Both the position numbers and the translations under genes were made by a program. From NCBI RefSeq assembly GCF_902459775.1, contig NZ_CABPSQ010000003.1, forward strand, positions 434,001 through 498,000: DNA of 64,000 nucleotides, given 5' to 3'. Shown in pieces: positions 8,690 to 17,544 of this stretch (position 1 is its first letter; each line of letters begins with the position of its first letter). The DNA is from Pandoraea captiosa. Lineage in GTDB: Bacteria > Pseudomonadota > Gammaproteobacteria > Burkholderiales > Burkholderiaceae. Below the pieces are notes generated by a model. It saw only the letters and a program-made list of their open reading frames with translations, did not search any database and had not been told where the DNA came from.

Positions 8690-8727
8690 AAAGCCTCGCA
8701 TGCCGACATGGCAATGCGAGGCTTTTT
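8690..8727. terminator. bidirectional terminator between tolC and waaA
   Basis: AAGCCTCGCAT, a loop of about ten bases, then ATGCGAGGCTTTTTT: an 11-bp stem with flanking A and T tracts between converging genes. Confidence 0.9.
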
Positions 8728-8770
8728 TGCATGGCGACGTCCGAATACCTCGCCGGAGGTCCCCTGTCCT

Positions 8771-10081
8771 TCATTCCTGCGGCGTAACGAATCCCGTGTC
8801 GAGCCAGCGGCCAAGCGCAGTGACCGTGCGCGCGGTCGCTCCCTGATGTTGACGGGCGAACAACAACGCCGCCGTACGCATGGCAAGCCGCTTGTCGTCG
8901 TGGATCAGCAAGTCGGCCAACGTCGATGCAAGCTCGCCGGCATCGCTCACCCGTCGCGCCGCGCCCGCGCTCAAGGCGTTCTCGCTGGCCTGCGTGAAGT
9001 TGAACATGTGCGGACCGAAGACGACCGGGGTGCCTGCGGCGCAGGCCTCGATCAGATTCTGCCCCCCCAGTGGCAACAGACTGCCGCCGATGAACGCGAC
9101 GTCGACCGCAGAAAAGTACGCGGCCATCTCGCCCATCGAATCGCCGAGCACGACGTCGACGTCGGCGGGAAGCGGCGTGTCGTCATCCGGCCATGCGCTG
9201 CGGCGCACGTAGTTTAGACGCACCTTGTCGAGCATGGCGGCCACTTCGTCGAAACGCTGGGGGTGACGCGGCACGAGCACCAGCAACGAACGGCGACCCA
9301 CGTCGGACGCCGCCGAAAGCATCGCCCGCGCCTGAAGCACCAACGCTTCCTCACCGTCGCGCGTGCTCGCCGCGAGCCACACCTTGCGATCGCCGAAGCG
9401 CGCACGCCAGCGCGCCCCCAGCGCGAGCAGCGCGGGCGGCGGCGTCATGTCGAATTTGAGGTTGCCCATCACGTCGACGTCGGCGGCGCCCAGCATGCGC
9501 AGACGCTCGGCATCGGCATCGCTTTGCGCCAGCACGCGGCTGAATCCGCCGAACACAGGCTGGGTCGCACCGCCAAAGCGCGCAGCGCGCCGGAACGAGC
9601 GCGCCGACATGCGTGCGTTGGTCAGCACGAGCGGCACGCCGTCTTCACGGCACGTGAAGATGAGGTTCGGCCAGACTTCCGTCTCCATCACCACACCGAC
9701 GCTCGGGCGCCAGTGCTTCAGGAAACGCCGGATCGGGCCGACCATGTCGTAAGGCAGATAGCAGCGCAACACACGATCGCCGAACAGCCCTTCGCCGGTG
9801 GCACGCCCGGTGGGTGTCATATGCGTGAGCAACACGCCGTGCGACGGATAGCGTTCGAGCAGCGCATCGATGAGCGGTTGCGCAGCGCGCGTCTCCCCCA
9901 CGGAGACCGCATGCACCCAGATCAGCGGTCGGCCGGTGTACGGCGGTGTGCTGTAGAACCCGAAGCGCTCGCCGATATGACGGCGATAGCCCGGCTCGAA
10001 CCGGCCACGCCACCACAGGCGCACCACGGCGAGCGGCGCGACGATCCACCAGAGCGCGCGATAGACGAGACGCAGCAACAT
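8771..10081 (-). CDS. waaA: 3-deoxy-D-manno-octulosonic acid (Kdo) transferase
   Basis: 436 aa, standard WaaA/KdtA length. It adds Kdo to lipid IVA at the cytoplasmic face of the inner membrane, the first step of core assembly. An N-terminal hydrophobic anchor (LRLVYRALWWIVAPLAVV) is followed by the family motifs PLIWVHAVSVGETRAAQPLI, METEVWPNL, and LTNARMSARS, then the GT-B C-domain with FIGGSLLPLGGQNLIEA and a PVVFGPHMFNF motif. It directly abuts kdoO upstream (no intervening base) and forms a waaC-kdoO-waaA transcription unit. Confidence 0.95.
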   Translation of the reverse strand: MLLRLVYRALWWIVAPLAVVRLWWRGRFEPGYRRHIGERFGFYSTPPYTGRPLIWVHAVSVGETRAAQPLIDALLERYPSHGVLLTHMTPTGRATGEGLFGDRVLRCYLPYDMVGPIRRFLKHWRPSVGVVMETEVWPNLIFTCREDGVPLVLTNARMSARSFRRAARFGGATQPVFGGFSRVLAQSDADAERLRMLGAADVDVMGNLKFDMTPPPALLALGARWRARFGDRKVWLAASTRDGEEALVLQARAMLSAASDVGRRSLLVLVPRHPQRFDEVAAMLDKVRLNYVRRSAWPDDDTPLPADVDVVLGDSMGEMAAYFSAVDVAFIGGSLLPLGGQNLIEACAAGTPVVFGPHMFNFTQASENALSAGAARRVSDAGELASTLADLLIHDDKRLAMRTAALLFARQHQGATARTVTALGRWLDTGFVTPQE

Positions 10082-11032
10082 TCAGATCAGCGTCCGGTGC
10101 GTGAGACGTTGCAACACCGCCAGCGGCGAGCACTCGGGGTGCACCATCGATTCGGCGGGCAGGAAGAAGGTCTGCTCCATCATGAACTGGCCCGACATCA
10201 CGGCGTGCGACGTCTGATCCGAGAAGCAGATCCAGACGCTGCCGGGCGGGAACGGCATGGTCTGCTGGTCGGCCTCGCGCTGATAATTCATGTCGGCCTT
10301 CATGCCATCGTGCAGATGCAACATGATGTGGTCGTAGCCGCTGCGCGGGCGCTTGGTGATACCGACGGCGTTTTGCAGCCACGCGGAACCGGGCCACTGT
10401 GTCGGCACTTTCGGCAGAAAGCGCTTCGCCACGTCCTCGAACGGTTCGCCCACGCGCCACACGCGCGGCTGGCCCGCCGGGTTGATGTTGGTGAACACGC
10501 GCAAGATGCGCTCACCGTAATTCGGACGCGACGGGAATGCGTCCACGTGCAGACGGCTGTCGTCCTTGCGCCACGATGTCTGGCGCGTCTCCACCTGATG
10601 CAGACGCAGACTGGTCGGCGCGGCACGCAGCTTGCCGCGATACTCCGGCATCAGGCCGTCGATCAGGCTGCACGCCTGCGTGTAGTAGCGCTTGACCAGT
10701 GCGTGCACGGCGCGCTGCGTGGCGTCGTCGGCGGCCACGCCCACGAGCACGTCGGTATTCGGGTCGAGGCTGATGTTCTTTCGCTTCGGATCGGCGATCG
10801 TCGGGTCGAGCAGCCGCTGCTCGGCGGCGTCGAGGGCGAAGGCCAGATGCGGAAAGTAGAGCACTTTGCCGGCTTCGACGTCAGCCACCAGCGTCTCGCG
10901 CGAGACCGGCAGCTGGCCGCCCTGCCAGTCACCCGAGGCGACGGTGACAATCTGGCTGCTCTCGTTCGAACCGTTCCGATCGTTCACTGGGTTCGCTGGG
11001 TTCGCTGGGTTCGCTTGGTTCGTTCCATTCAT
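10082..11032 (-). CDS. kdoO: Kdo 3-hydroxylase (Fe(II)/2-oxoglutarate dioxygenase)
   Basis: 316 aa. KdoO-type enzymes, described from Burkholderia and Yersinia, hydroxylate Kdo at C3 of the lipid A-core to give Ko, using Fe(II) and 2-oxoglutarate. The metal triad is visible: H162-x-D164 in RLHVDAF and H276 in DQTSHAVMSG. No signal peptide is present, so action is cytoplasmic. The gene overlaps waaC by four bases (ATGA) and abuts waaA, which supports a role in core modification. The first 20 residues contain a repeated Asn-Pro-Ala unit encoded by a 9-bp tandem repeat (about 10987-11022), likely dispensable. Confidence 0.9.
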   Translation of the reverse strand: MNGTNQANPANPANPVNDRNGSNESSQIVTVASGDWQGGQLPVSRETLVADVEAGKVLYFPHLAFALDAAEQRLLDPTIADPKRKNISLDPNTDVLVGVAADDATQRAVHALVKRYYTQACSLIDGLMPEYRGKLRAAPTSLRLHQVETRQTSWRKDDSRLHVDAFPSRPNYGERILRVFTNINPAGQPRVWRVGEPFEDVAKRFLPKVPTQWPGSAWLQNAVGITKRPRSGYDHIMLHLHDGMKADMNYQREADQQTMPFPPGSVWICFSDQTSHAVMSGQFMMEQTFFLPAESMVHPECSPLAVLQRLTHRTLI

Positions 11033-12048
11033 GCGGATCGGTCCTCCTCAGGCTCGGCAGCGCCATCCGGCGCCGGTGCGAGCGACGGCGCGAGTTCGCG
11101 CACGGCGTCGCGTACCTGGGCGAGCGTGGGCTTGTGTTCGGCGTCGCCGAGATTGACGATGCGCGGCGACCAGAAGCCTCCGGTGCGCCACGCGGTGCTG
11201 AAATTGTATAGCTCGATGGTCGGGCGGTTCAGCGCTGCGGCGATATGTACCAGACCGGTATCCACGCCAACGGTGATCGCCCCACGATCGATGAGGCCAA
11301 CGACCTGCGACAGATTCATCTTCGGCGGCACCCACGCCGCATCGCCCAGCGCGGCGGCCAGGCGCAGCGACACCTCGCGCTCCGCAGCACTGCCCCACGG
11401 CAGGACGATCAGGAACCCCTGCGACGCCAGATCACGCCCCAGCGCAATCCAGTTGTCTTCCGGCCAGGTCTTGTCGTCGCGCGAGGTCGCATGGACGAAC
11501 ACCGCATACGGGCGATCCGGACATTGGCTGTGATCGGCACGCTCGGTCGCAATGCCGAAATCGATCTCGCCCGGCAACTTGAAACCCAGCGCTTCGGCCA
11601 CGAGCAGACGCGAACGTGTGACGACGTGCGTGTGCGGTTCGATGCGTACCATGTGCCGATAGAGATAGCGCACCGGCCACTCGTAACTCGCGCCCTCCGT
11701 GCGATTGCCCAGCCCCCACACGGCCCCGCGTGCGGTGCGTGCGATCCAGCCGGTCTTGACCAGACCTTGCGTATCGATCACGTAGTCATAGGGGGTTTCG
11801 CGCAAGGCACGGCGAAACGCACCGATCTCCTGCCAGGTGCGTGCCGCAAAGGGTTGCTTGCGCCAGCGGCGCAACGCAAAGGGAATGACCCGGCGCACAC
11901 CGCGCACGAGTTTGACGAGGTCGACAAAGCCCTCTTCCACGACCCAGTCGATCTGGGCATCGGGATACTGGCGCAGGATGTCCTGCACCACGGGCATGTT
12001 ATGGACGACGTCGCCGAGCGACGAGACTTTGACGATCAGAACCTGCAA
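11029..12048 (-). CDS. waaC: ADP-heptose:LPS heptosyltransferase I
   Basis: 339 aa GT9 enzyme that transfers the first L-glycero-D-manno-heptose to Kdo. Signatures are MQVLIVKVSSLGDVVHNMPVV at the N-terminus with the catalytic Asp13 region, DYVIDTQGLVKT, a WPEDNW segment, and GVDTGLVHIAAAL in the C-domain for ADP-heptose binding. The C-terminal 20 residues are Pro/Glu rich. It is the first gene of the minus-strand waaC-kdoO-waaA unit. The 195-base gap before it holds its promoter region, but no box is clear enough to name. Confidence 0.95.
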   Translation of the reverse strand: MQVLIVKVSSLGDVVHNMPVVQDILRQYPDAQIDWVVEEGFVDLVKLVRGVRRVIPFALRRWRKQPFAARTWQEIGAFRRALRETPYDYVIDTQGLVKTGWIARTARGAVWGLGNRTEGASYEWPVRYLYRHMVRIEPHTHVVTRSRLLVAEALGFKLPGEIDFGIATERADHSQCPDRPYAVFVHATSRDDKTWPEDNWIALGRDLASQGFLIVLPWGSAAEREVSLRLAAALGDAAWVPPKMNLSQVVGLIDRGAITVGVDTGLVHIAAALNRPTIELYNFSTAWRTGGFWSPRIVNLGDAEHKPTLAQVRDAVRELAPSLAPAPDGAAEPEEDRSA

Positions 12049-12242
12049 CCGAACGCCCCGGCGGTTCGGCCGGGCCTCGTGAGCAAAACCGCGATTTTAC
12101 TCCGTCCCGGCCCGTCAATCATGAATGTTGCCCGCGCCGGGAAATCGGCCCCGCTCTGCCCAGTGCGCCGGGCGTGCGGGGCGGCTGCAATCGTCCCGAC
12201 CGTCGCGGAGGCCGCGGGCGTCGCGGCCCCCCCGGGGAGACA

Positions 12243-13640
12243 TCAGAACGGCAGCTTGGCGTCGGGCTTGACGGCCAGGATCGCGCGACGGAAGTCGTCC
12301 TGAATGCGCCGGATCGCAGCGTCGCTGTCGGCTTCGAAACGCAATACGACCACCGGCGTGGTGTTCGACGAGCGCGCGAGCCCGAAACCGTCGGCATATT
12401 CGACCCGGATACCGTCGATCTTGACGATGTCCTGCGCACCGTCGAACTTGGCGGTCTCGCGCAGCTTGTCGATCAGCGCGAAGTTTTCGCCCTCTGCCAG
12501 GGGAATCTGGAGTTCCGGCGTCGAGATCGAATTCGGCAGCGCATTGAGCACGGTGCTCGGGTCGGCTGTCTTCGAGAGGATTTCGAGCAGACGCGCGCCC
12601 GTATACAGGCCGTCGTCGAAGCCGTACCAGCGGTCCTTGAAGAACACGTGGCCACTCATCTCGCCCGCCAGCGGTGCGCCGGTTTCCTTGAGCTTCGCCT
12701 TGACCAGCGAGTGGCCCGTCTTCCACATGAGCGGCTCGCCGCCGTGCTTGCGCACCCAGCTTGCCAGGTTCCGCGTGCACTTCACGTCGTAGATGATCTT
12801 CTCGCCCGGGTTGCGGCTCAGCACGTCGGCCGCGAAGAGCATCAGCTGACGATCCGGATAGATGATCTGGCCGTCCTTGGTGACCACGCCGAGACGGTCG
12901 CCGTCGCCATCGAACGCCAGACCGATTTCGGCATCGGTCGTCTGCAGCGTGCGGATGAGGTCCTGAAGGTTTTCGGGATGCGCCGGATCCGGATGATGAT
13001 TCGGGAACGTGCCGTCGACTTCGCAGAACAGTTCGACGACTTCGCAACCCAGCGCCTGAAACAGCGCCGGGGCGTAGGCGCCGGCCACACCGTTGCCACA
13101 GTCGACCGCGATCTTCATCGGGCGTGCCAGATGCACGTCGTTGGCAATGCGTGCGCGATACGACTCGCCGATCTCGTCGGCCGTGTACGTGCCCTGACCG
13201 GATTCGAAGTCCTGTGCCTCGATCAGTTTGGCCAGGCCCTGAATGGCGTCGCCGTAGATCGCACGGCCGCGCAGGACCATCTTGAAACCGTTGTAGTCGG
13301 GCGGATTGTGGCTGCCCGTGACCATGATGCCGGAGTCGACGATACGCCCGTGCAGGGTCACGTTCGTTGCGAAGTACACCATGGGCGTGACGACGACGCC
13401 GATATCGACCACGTCGACGCCCGCTGCGCGCAGACCGTCGGACAGTGCGCCGACCAGCTCCGGGCCGGAGAGGCGGCCGTCGCGGCCGACGACGACGGCA
13501 TTGCCGCCCTCGCGACGCAGTGCCGTACCGAAGGCGCGTCCGATCAGGTGTGCGACGTTGGCATCCAGCGTCTTGCCGACGATGCCGCGAATGTCGTAAG
13601 CCTTGAAAATCGCAGGCGAAACTTGCGTGGTTTGCGTCAT
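12243..13640 (-). CDS. manB: phosphomannomutase/phosphoglucomutase
   Basis: 465 aa alpha-D-phosphohexomutase, AlgC/ManB type. It interconverts 6- and 1-phosphates of mannose and glucose to feed nucleotide sugars for LPS and exopolysaccharide. Seen in order: AYDIRGIVGKTL near residue 15, the phosphoserine loop VTGSHNPPDYNGFK, metal loop AFDGDGDRLGV, sugar loop GEMSGHVFFKDR, and phosphate loop VEYADGFGLARSSNTTP. The ATG at 13640 is chosen; an upstream alternative 13 codons earlier adds a hydrophobic string absent from relatives. It lies between core genes and the flippase cluster, divergent from the latter. Confidence 0.94.
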   Translation of the reverse strand: MTQTTQVSPAIFKAYDIRGIVGKTLDANVAHLIGRAFGTALRREGGNAVVVGRDGRLSGPELVGALSDGLRAAGVDVVDIGVVVTPMVYFATNVTLHGRIVDSGIMVTGSHNPPDYNGFKMVLRGRAIYGDAIQGLAKLIEAQDFESGQGTYTADEIGESYRARIANDVHLARPMKIAVDCGNGVAGAYAPALFQALGCEVVELFCEVDGTFPNHHPDPAHPENLQDLIRTLQTTDAEIGLAFDGDGDRLGVVTKDGQIIYPDRQLMLFAADVLSRNPGEKIIYDVKCTRNLASWVRKHGGEPLMWKTGHSLVKAKLKETGAPLAGEMSGHVFFKDRWYGFDDGLYTGARLLEILSKTADPSTVLNALPNSISTPELQIPLAEGENFALIDKLRETAKFDGAQDIVKIDGIRVEYADGFGLARSSNTTPVVVLRFEADSDAAIRRIQDDFRRAILAVKPDAKLPF

Positions 13641-13961
13641 GGGAAAGAGTCTCTCGGAAACGAGGAGGAGAAGTTGCACAGAAAATGTCCGGGCGTACGG
13701 CGTTTGTGCATGGACGCCACAGACATCGAATCCCGGCGGAAGGCCCGGCCGGGAGCGGCTGCATTACGCTAAAATTATACGAGACTTCGCCGCACTGCGG
13801 CATTTCTCCAAACCCTTGTCAGCCAGCACCTACATTCGGTTCTGCCAAGCGCCGTCGAGCGACCCGACCCGCGCCGACAATCCAGTTTCGGTCCACACGC
13901 ACCGGCCCTCGCAAGGCCGGTTTTGCTTATCCTGAGAACGAGTGAGACGCGCGAGCGCCCC
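13641..13961. promoter_or_regulatory. divergent manB/flippase spacer with terminator-like leader hairpin
   Basis: An AT-rich patch at 13770-13779 reads TAAAAT on the plus strand and TATAAT on the minus strand, so promoters may fire both ways. At 13901-13921 ACCGGCC, a 7-base loop and GGCCGGT are followed by TTTGC. This is a terminator-like hairpin about 40 bases before the flippase ATG, with no upstream plus-strand gene to end. No ORF in the gap looks real. Confidence 0.45.
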
Positions 13962-15188
13962 ATGCCCTACCGAACGTACCGGAACATTTTCCGCAACATC
14001 CTCTGGATGCTGACCGAGCGCGGCGCGCAGATCGCCGGCGGCATTGCGGTCTCCGGCCTGCTCGCGCGCAGCCTCGGCGCAGCCCAGTTCGGCCTGTTTC
14101 AGTACGCACAATCGCTCGTATTTCTTGCGGCGTCGCTCACCCTGCTATGCGGCAGCGAAGTCGTGGTGCCGCGCCTTGTCGGCAAGCCCGAGGCCGAGCA
14201 GCGCACCGTCATCGCGCACGCTTTCGTGTTGCGGCTGGCCGCGGCCGCCGTCGCCTACACCCTCCTCACGATCTATGTGCTCGGCTTCGCGGAATCGAAC
14301 CTCGTTGCCGTTACGCTCTGGCTCGGTGTCGCGCTGTGGTTCCGTGAGCCGTCGGGTATCGTGATCGCGTGGCTGCAGGCCCGCACGTTCAACCGCCCCA
14401 GCGTGACGGCGAATCTGTGCGGGCTGGCGGCGAAGCTCGCGCTCGTGGCGGTGCTCTTCGTCACGCATGCGGATGTGACGGCGTTCGCCGTCGTCTATGC
14501 AGTGGAGGCCATCGTCGCGGCCGCGCTGCTCGTTCGCTATTACGTGACGCATTCGCCGAAGACCGTCATCGTCTGGCGTCGCTCGCTGTTGCTCGAACTG
14601 CTGCGCAGCGGCGCGGTGTTCTGGGGTGGGCTGATGCTGATGATTCTGTTCAAGCGCATCGACCAGCTCGTGCTCAAACCGATCATTCCATTGTCCGAAC
14701 TCGGTGCGTATGCGGCTGCGATGCAAATCACCGAGAACTTCGTGCTGGTCGCACCGATCATCGCGAATTCGCTGGCGCCCCAACTGATTTTCCAGACCAC
14801 GGACAATGCCACCGCGCGACGCAACACCGTGCGCGCCGTCTGGCTGATGGTGGCTGCCGGCGCGAGTCTGGCGGTGCCGATCGCCTGCCTCGCACCGTGG
14901 ATCGTCCACCTGATCTACGGCGCAGGGTTCGCCGAGTCGGCACAGATCCTGCGCATCTCCGCGCTGATGGGGATTCTGGTGTTTGCCGACGCGGCGCTGA
15001 ACCTGACGCTCATCCGGCGCGGCGCGGGACGCTGGGTTGTTGCGAAATGGCTGTGCGCGGCTGTCGTGGCCTTCCTGGTCGTGCGGGGACTGGCGCCGCA
15101 GCTCGGCGCATTCGCCGGGGCGCTGGGGTATGGCGCCGGTTACGCTGCGGCGCTGGTGCTCGGTGTCTGGCTGTTGCGACGGGATTGA
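13962..15188 (+). CDS. ogcX: Wzx-like lipid-linked oligosaccharide flippase
   Basis: 408 aa, about 12 membrane segments, Wzx/polysaccharide-biosynthesis (MOP) family. It begins RTYRNIFRNILWMLTERGAQIAGG, the usual amphipathic start, with Gly/Ala-rich helices and conserved charged residues inside the membrane (LFKRIDQLVLK). It should flip an undecaprenyl-diphosphate-linked glycan to the periplasm. It heads a plus-strand set of three glycosyltransferases and an initiating transferase, four or so bases before the next start. The order after waaC/manB matches what I recall for the Burkholderia O-glycosylation cluster, hence the tentative symbol. A TTG 13 codons upstream is a less likely start. Confidence 0.82.
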   Translation: MPYRTYRNIFRNILWMLTERGAQIAGGIAVSGLLARSLGAAQFGLFQYAQSLVFLAASLTLLCGSEVVVPRLVGKPEAEQRTVIAHAFVLRLAAAAVAYTLLTIYVLGFAESNLVAVTLWLGVALWFREPSGIVIAWLQARTFNRPSVTANLCGLAAKLALVAVLFVTHADVTAFAVVYAVEAIVAAALLVRYYVTHSPKTVIVWRRSLLLELLRSGAVFWGGLMLMILFKRIDQLVLKPIIPLSELGAYAAAMQITENFVLVAPIIANSLAPQLIFQTTDNATARRNTVRAVWLMVAAGASLAVPIACLAPWIVHLIYGAGFAESAQILRISALMGILVFADAALNLTLIRRGAGRWVVAKWLCAAVVAFLVVRGLAPQLGAFAGALGYGAGYAAALVLGVWLLRRD

Positions 15189-15192
15189 GGCG

Positions 15193-16338
15193 ATGACGAT
15201 GATCGATTCGCGCAAGACGTCGCAGGCTTCACAGGTCCGCACGATCTGTCTGTTCACCGGCACGCTGGCGGCGTTCGCCGGGGCGGAACGCGCCACCGCG
15301 ACGCTTGCCAACGCACTCGCCGCGCGCGGGCACCGCGTTCACGTTTTGTCGCTCTGGGGACATACGCCGGTGTTCGCCTTGTCGCCCGGCGTCGCGCATC
15401 ACGCGATGTTCGCCGAACGCGTGGCGTTCAAGCGTCACTATCCGTCGATCGTTCGTCAGGTGCGGGCGTACGTGCGCGCACATGGCATCGAGGTGATGAT
15501 CGACGTCGATCCGATGCTCGCGCTCTACACCCTGCCCGCCACGTTCGGTTTGTCGCTGCGGCGCATCGCGTGGGAACACAGCACGTATGCCAGCGACCTT
15601 GGGCGGCGCTCACGTCGCTGGGCGCGCACGCTGGCGGCCAATCGATACGATGCCGTGGCGGTGCTCACGCACGCCGATTGCCGGGCCTGGCAAGCCCATC
15701 ATCCCCGCGCCCGTGCGAAGTTCGTGACCTTGCCCAATGCGCTCGGCCTGCCGATGCCCGACACCGCGCCCACGCCGAGCGCCGCGCGTTGCGTCCTCGC
15801 CGTCGGACGTCTCGTGCCCGAGAAGGGTTTCGACCGTCTGATCGACGCCTGGGCGCGCATCGCCCATGATGCGCCGGGTTGGCACGTGCGTATCGTGGGC
15901 GACGGACCGCTGCGCGACGACCTGCTCGCGCAAGCCCGCGACGCCGGCGTTGCCGATACGGTGCAGGTGCTGCCCGCCGTGGCGGATATCGCGCGGCATT
16001 ACGCACAGGCATCCATTTACTGCCTGCCGTCTCGCCGCGAGAGCTTCGGGTTGGTGCTCATCGAGGCGAAAGCCTACGCGGTACCAATCGTCGCCTACGC
16101 CGCCGACGCCGGACCGCGCGCGCTGCTTCACCATGAAGTCGACAGTCTCGTCGTCGAGGACGGCGACATTCCTGCCCTGGCCAGCGCACTGCGCCGTCTG
16201 ATCGACGACGACGCGCTGCGACACAGGCTTGGGCTGGCCGGTTACGCGCATGCGCAGACGTTGCGCGCCGATGTCATCGCGGCGCGTTGGGAAACGTTAT
16301 GGCAAGACGACGCGCCGATGACAGCCCAGACGAGATAA
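15193..16338 (+). CDS. GT4 glycosyltransferase (first of three)
   Basis: 381 aa GT-B retaining glycosyltransferase. The N-domain starts TICLFTGTLAAFAGAERATATLA, the glycine loop for the acceptor side. The C-domain has CVLAVGRLVPEKGFDRLIDAW, VRIVGDGPLRDDL and the nucleotide-sugar E-x7-E motif in SRRESFGLVLIEAKAY. WEHSTY is a motif shared with GalNAc-transferring PglH/PglJ-like enzymes. Acts on the cytoplasmic face on undecaprenyl-linked acceptor. The start overlaps no neighbour but follows the flippase stop by four bases, so it is translationally close. Donor sugar cannot be assigned from sequence alone. Confidence 0.88.
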   Translation: MTMIDSRKTSQASQVRTICLFTGTLAAFAGAERATATLANALAARGHRVHVLSLWGHTPVFALSPGVAHHAMFAERVAFKRHYPSIVRQVRAYVRAHGIEVMIDVDPMLALYTLPATFGLSLRRIAWEHSTYASDLGRRSRRWARTLAANRYDAVAVLTHADCRAWQAHHPRARAKFVTLPNALGLPMPDTAPTPSAARCVLAVGRLVPEKGFDRLIDAWARIAHDAPGWHVRIVGDGPLRDDLLAQARDAGVADTVQVLPAVADIARHYAQASIYCLPSRRESFGLVLIEAKAYAVPIVAYAADAGPRALLHHEVDSLVVEDGDIPALASALRRLIDDDALRHRLGLAGYAHAQTLRADVIAARWETLWQDDAPMTAQTR

Positions 16339-16355
16339 GGAACGAGACAAGAAAG

Positions 16356-17525
16356 ATGAGGATTGCCCTGTTTGTCACCGGCCTGCAACTCGGCGGCGCA
16401 GAGACGCAAGTGGCCGACCTCGCCCGGGGATTTCTCGCGCGCGGCCATGACGTCGCCCTGATCTCGCTCACGGGCACGTGCGCGATTGCCCTGCCACGAT
16501 CGCCGCGCTTCACGCGTATCGAACTAGGCGCGGGCAAGTCGCCGCTGTCGTTGATGTGCGCCATGCGACGCCTCGTTGCCGACTTGCGCGCATGGCGACC
16601 CGACGTCGTTCACGCGCACATGGTCCACGCGAATCTGATCGCACGCGTGGCGCGATGGTTCGTGTCGATGCCGGTGCTGGTCACGAGCGCTCACAGCCGC
16701 AACGAAGGCGGACGGGCGCGCATGCTGGCGTATCGCCTGACCGACCGCTGGACGGACCTGACGACCAACGTGAGCGACGACGCCGTGGCGGCCTTCATTG
16801 CGCAGGGCGCCGCGCCGGCCGCGCGCATCGTCAGCATGCCCAACGGTATCGACACGGGACGCTACCGTCCCGATGCGCAAACGCGCTCGCAATGTCGCGG
16901 GCAATTGCCGGACTTGCCAGGCTTGCCGGGCTCGCCGGTGACCGGCGCCGAGCGCACGCCCATCGTCTTCGCGGCGGGCCGCATGGTCGAAGCGAAGGAC
17001 TACCCTACGTTGATCGATGCCTTCACGCGGGTCGTCCAGGCGATGCCGGACGCGAAACTGTTCATCGCGGGCGACGGCCCGTTGCGTGCGTCGATGCAGA
17101 CGCTCATCGAGGAGAAGGGACTCGCTCACGCGGCGACCTTGCTCGGACGCCGCAACGACATTGCACAGCTGATGTGCGCGGCAGACGTGTACGCGATGTC
17201 GTCTGCCTGGGAGGGGCTGCCGCTCGTGATCGGCGAGGCGATGGCCAGCGGCCTGCCCGTCGTATCGACGGACTGCGGCGGCGTTCGCGAACTGCTCGGC
17301 GATGCCGGCACGCCCACGCTGCACAACACGCTCGTGCCGGTTGGCAATGCCGCCGCCCTCGGCGACGCACTGATTCGCCATCTTCAGGCTTCGCCCCAAG
17401 ACCGTGAGGCGCTCGGCGCTGCCAATCGCGAGCGGATCATCGCCCGTTATTCTCTCGACGCCGTCGTAACGCGCTGGCTCGAGACGTATGCCCGTTTGCG
17501 CGATGACGCCCGCGCAAACGCCTGA
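16356..17525 (+). CDS. GT4 glycosyltransferase (second of three)
   Basis: 389 aa. The N-terminus RIALFVTGLQLGGAETQVADLA is the standard GT4 GGAE loop. The middle has VVHAHMVHANLIARV. The C-domain has FAAGRMVEAKDYPTLIDAF, LFIAGDGPLRASM, and the E-x7-E motif in SSAWEGLPLVIGEAMASG. Between domains (about 185-205) is a short Leu-Pro-Gly repeat (LPDLPGLPGSP) encoded by near-tandem DNA, probably a flexible linker. The ATG at 16356 follows GACAAGAAAG; the frame is open upstream but lacks homology-like content there. Predicted to extend the same lipid-linked glycan as its neighbours. Confidence 0.88.
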   Translation: MRIALFVTGLQLGGAETQVADLARGFLARGHDVALISLTGTCAIALPRSPRFTRIELGAGKSPLSLMCAMRRLVADLRAWRPDVVHAHMVHANLIARVARWFVSMPVLVTSAHSRNEGGRARMLAYRLTDRWTDLTTNVSDDAVAAFIAQGAAPAARIVSMPNGIDTGRYRPDAQTRSQCRGQLPDLPGLPGSPVTGAERTPIVFAAGRMVEAKDYPTLIDAFTRVVQAMPDAKLFIAGDGPLRASMQTLIEEKGLAHAATLLGRRNDIAQLMCAADVYAMSSAWEGLPLVIGEAMASGLPVVSTDCGGVRELLGDAGTPTLHNTLVPVGNAAALGDALIRHLQASPQDREALGAANRERIIARYSLDAVVTRWLETYARLRDDARANA

Positions 17526-17544
17526 CCTTCACCGCACACCGTCA

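Noticed and set aside
9263-11533. A 756-codon open frame on the plus strand
   Set aside because: It is antisense to waaA, kdoO and waaC and is rich in His, Arg and Gln without domains. Long antisense frames are expected in GC-rich DNA.
12174-13772. A 532-codon plus-strand frame
   Set aside because: Shadow of the phosphomannomutase on the other strand; no recognisable motif.
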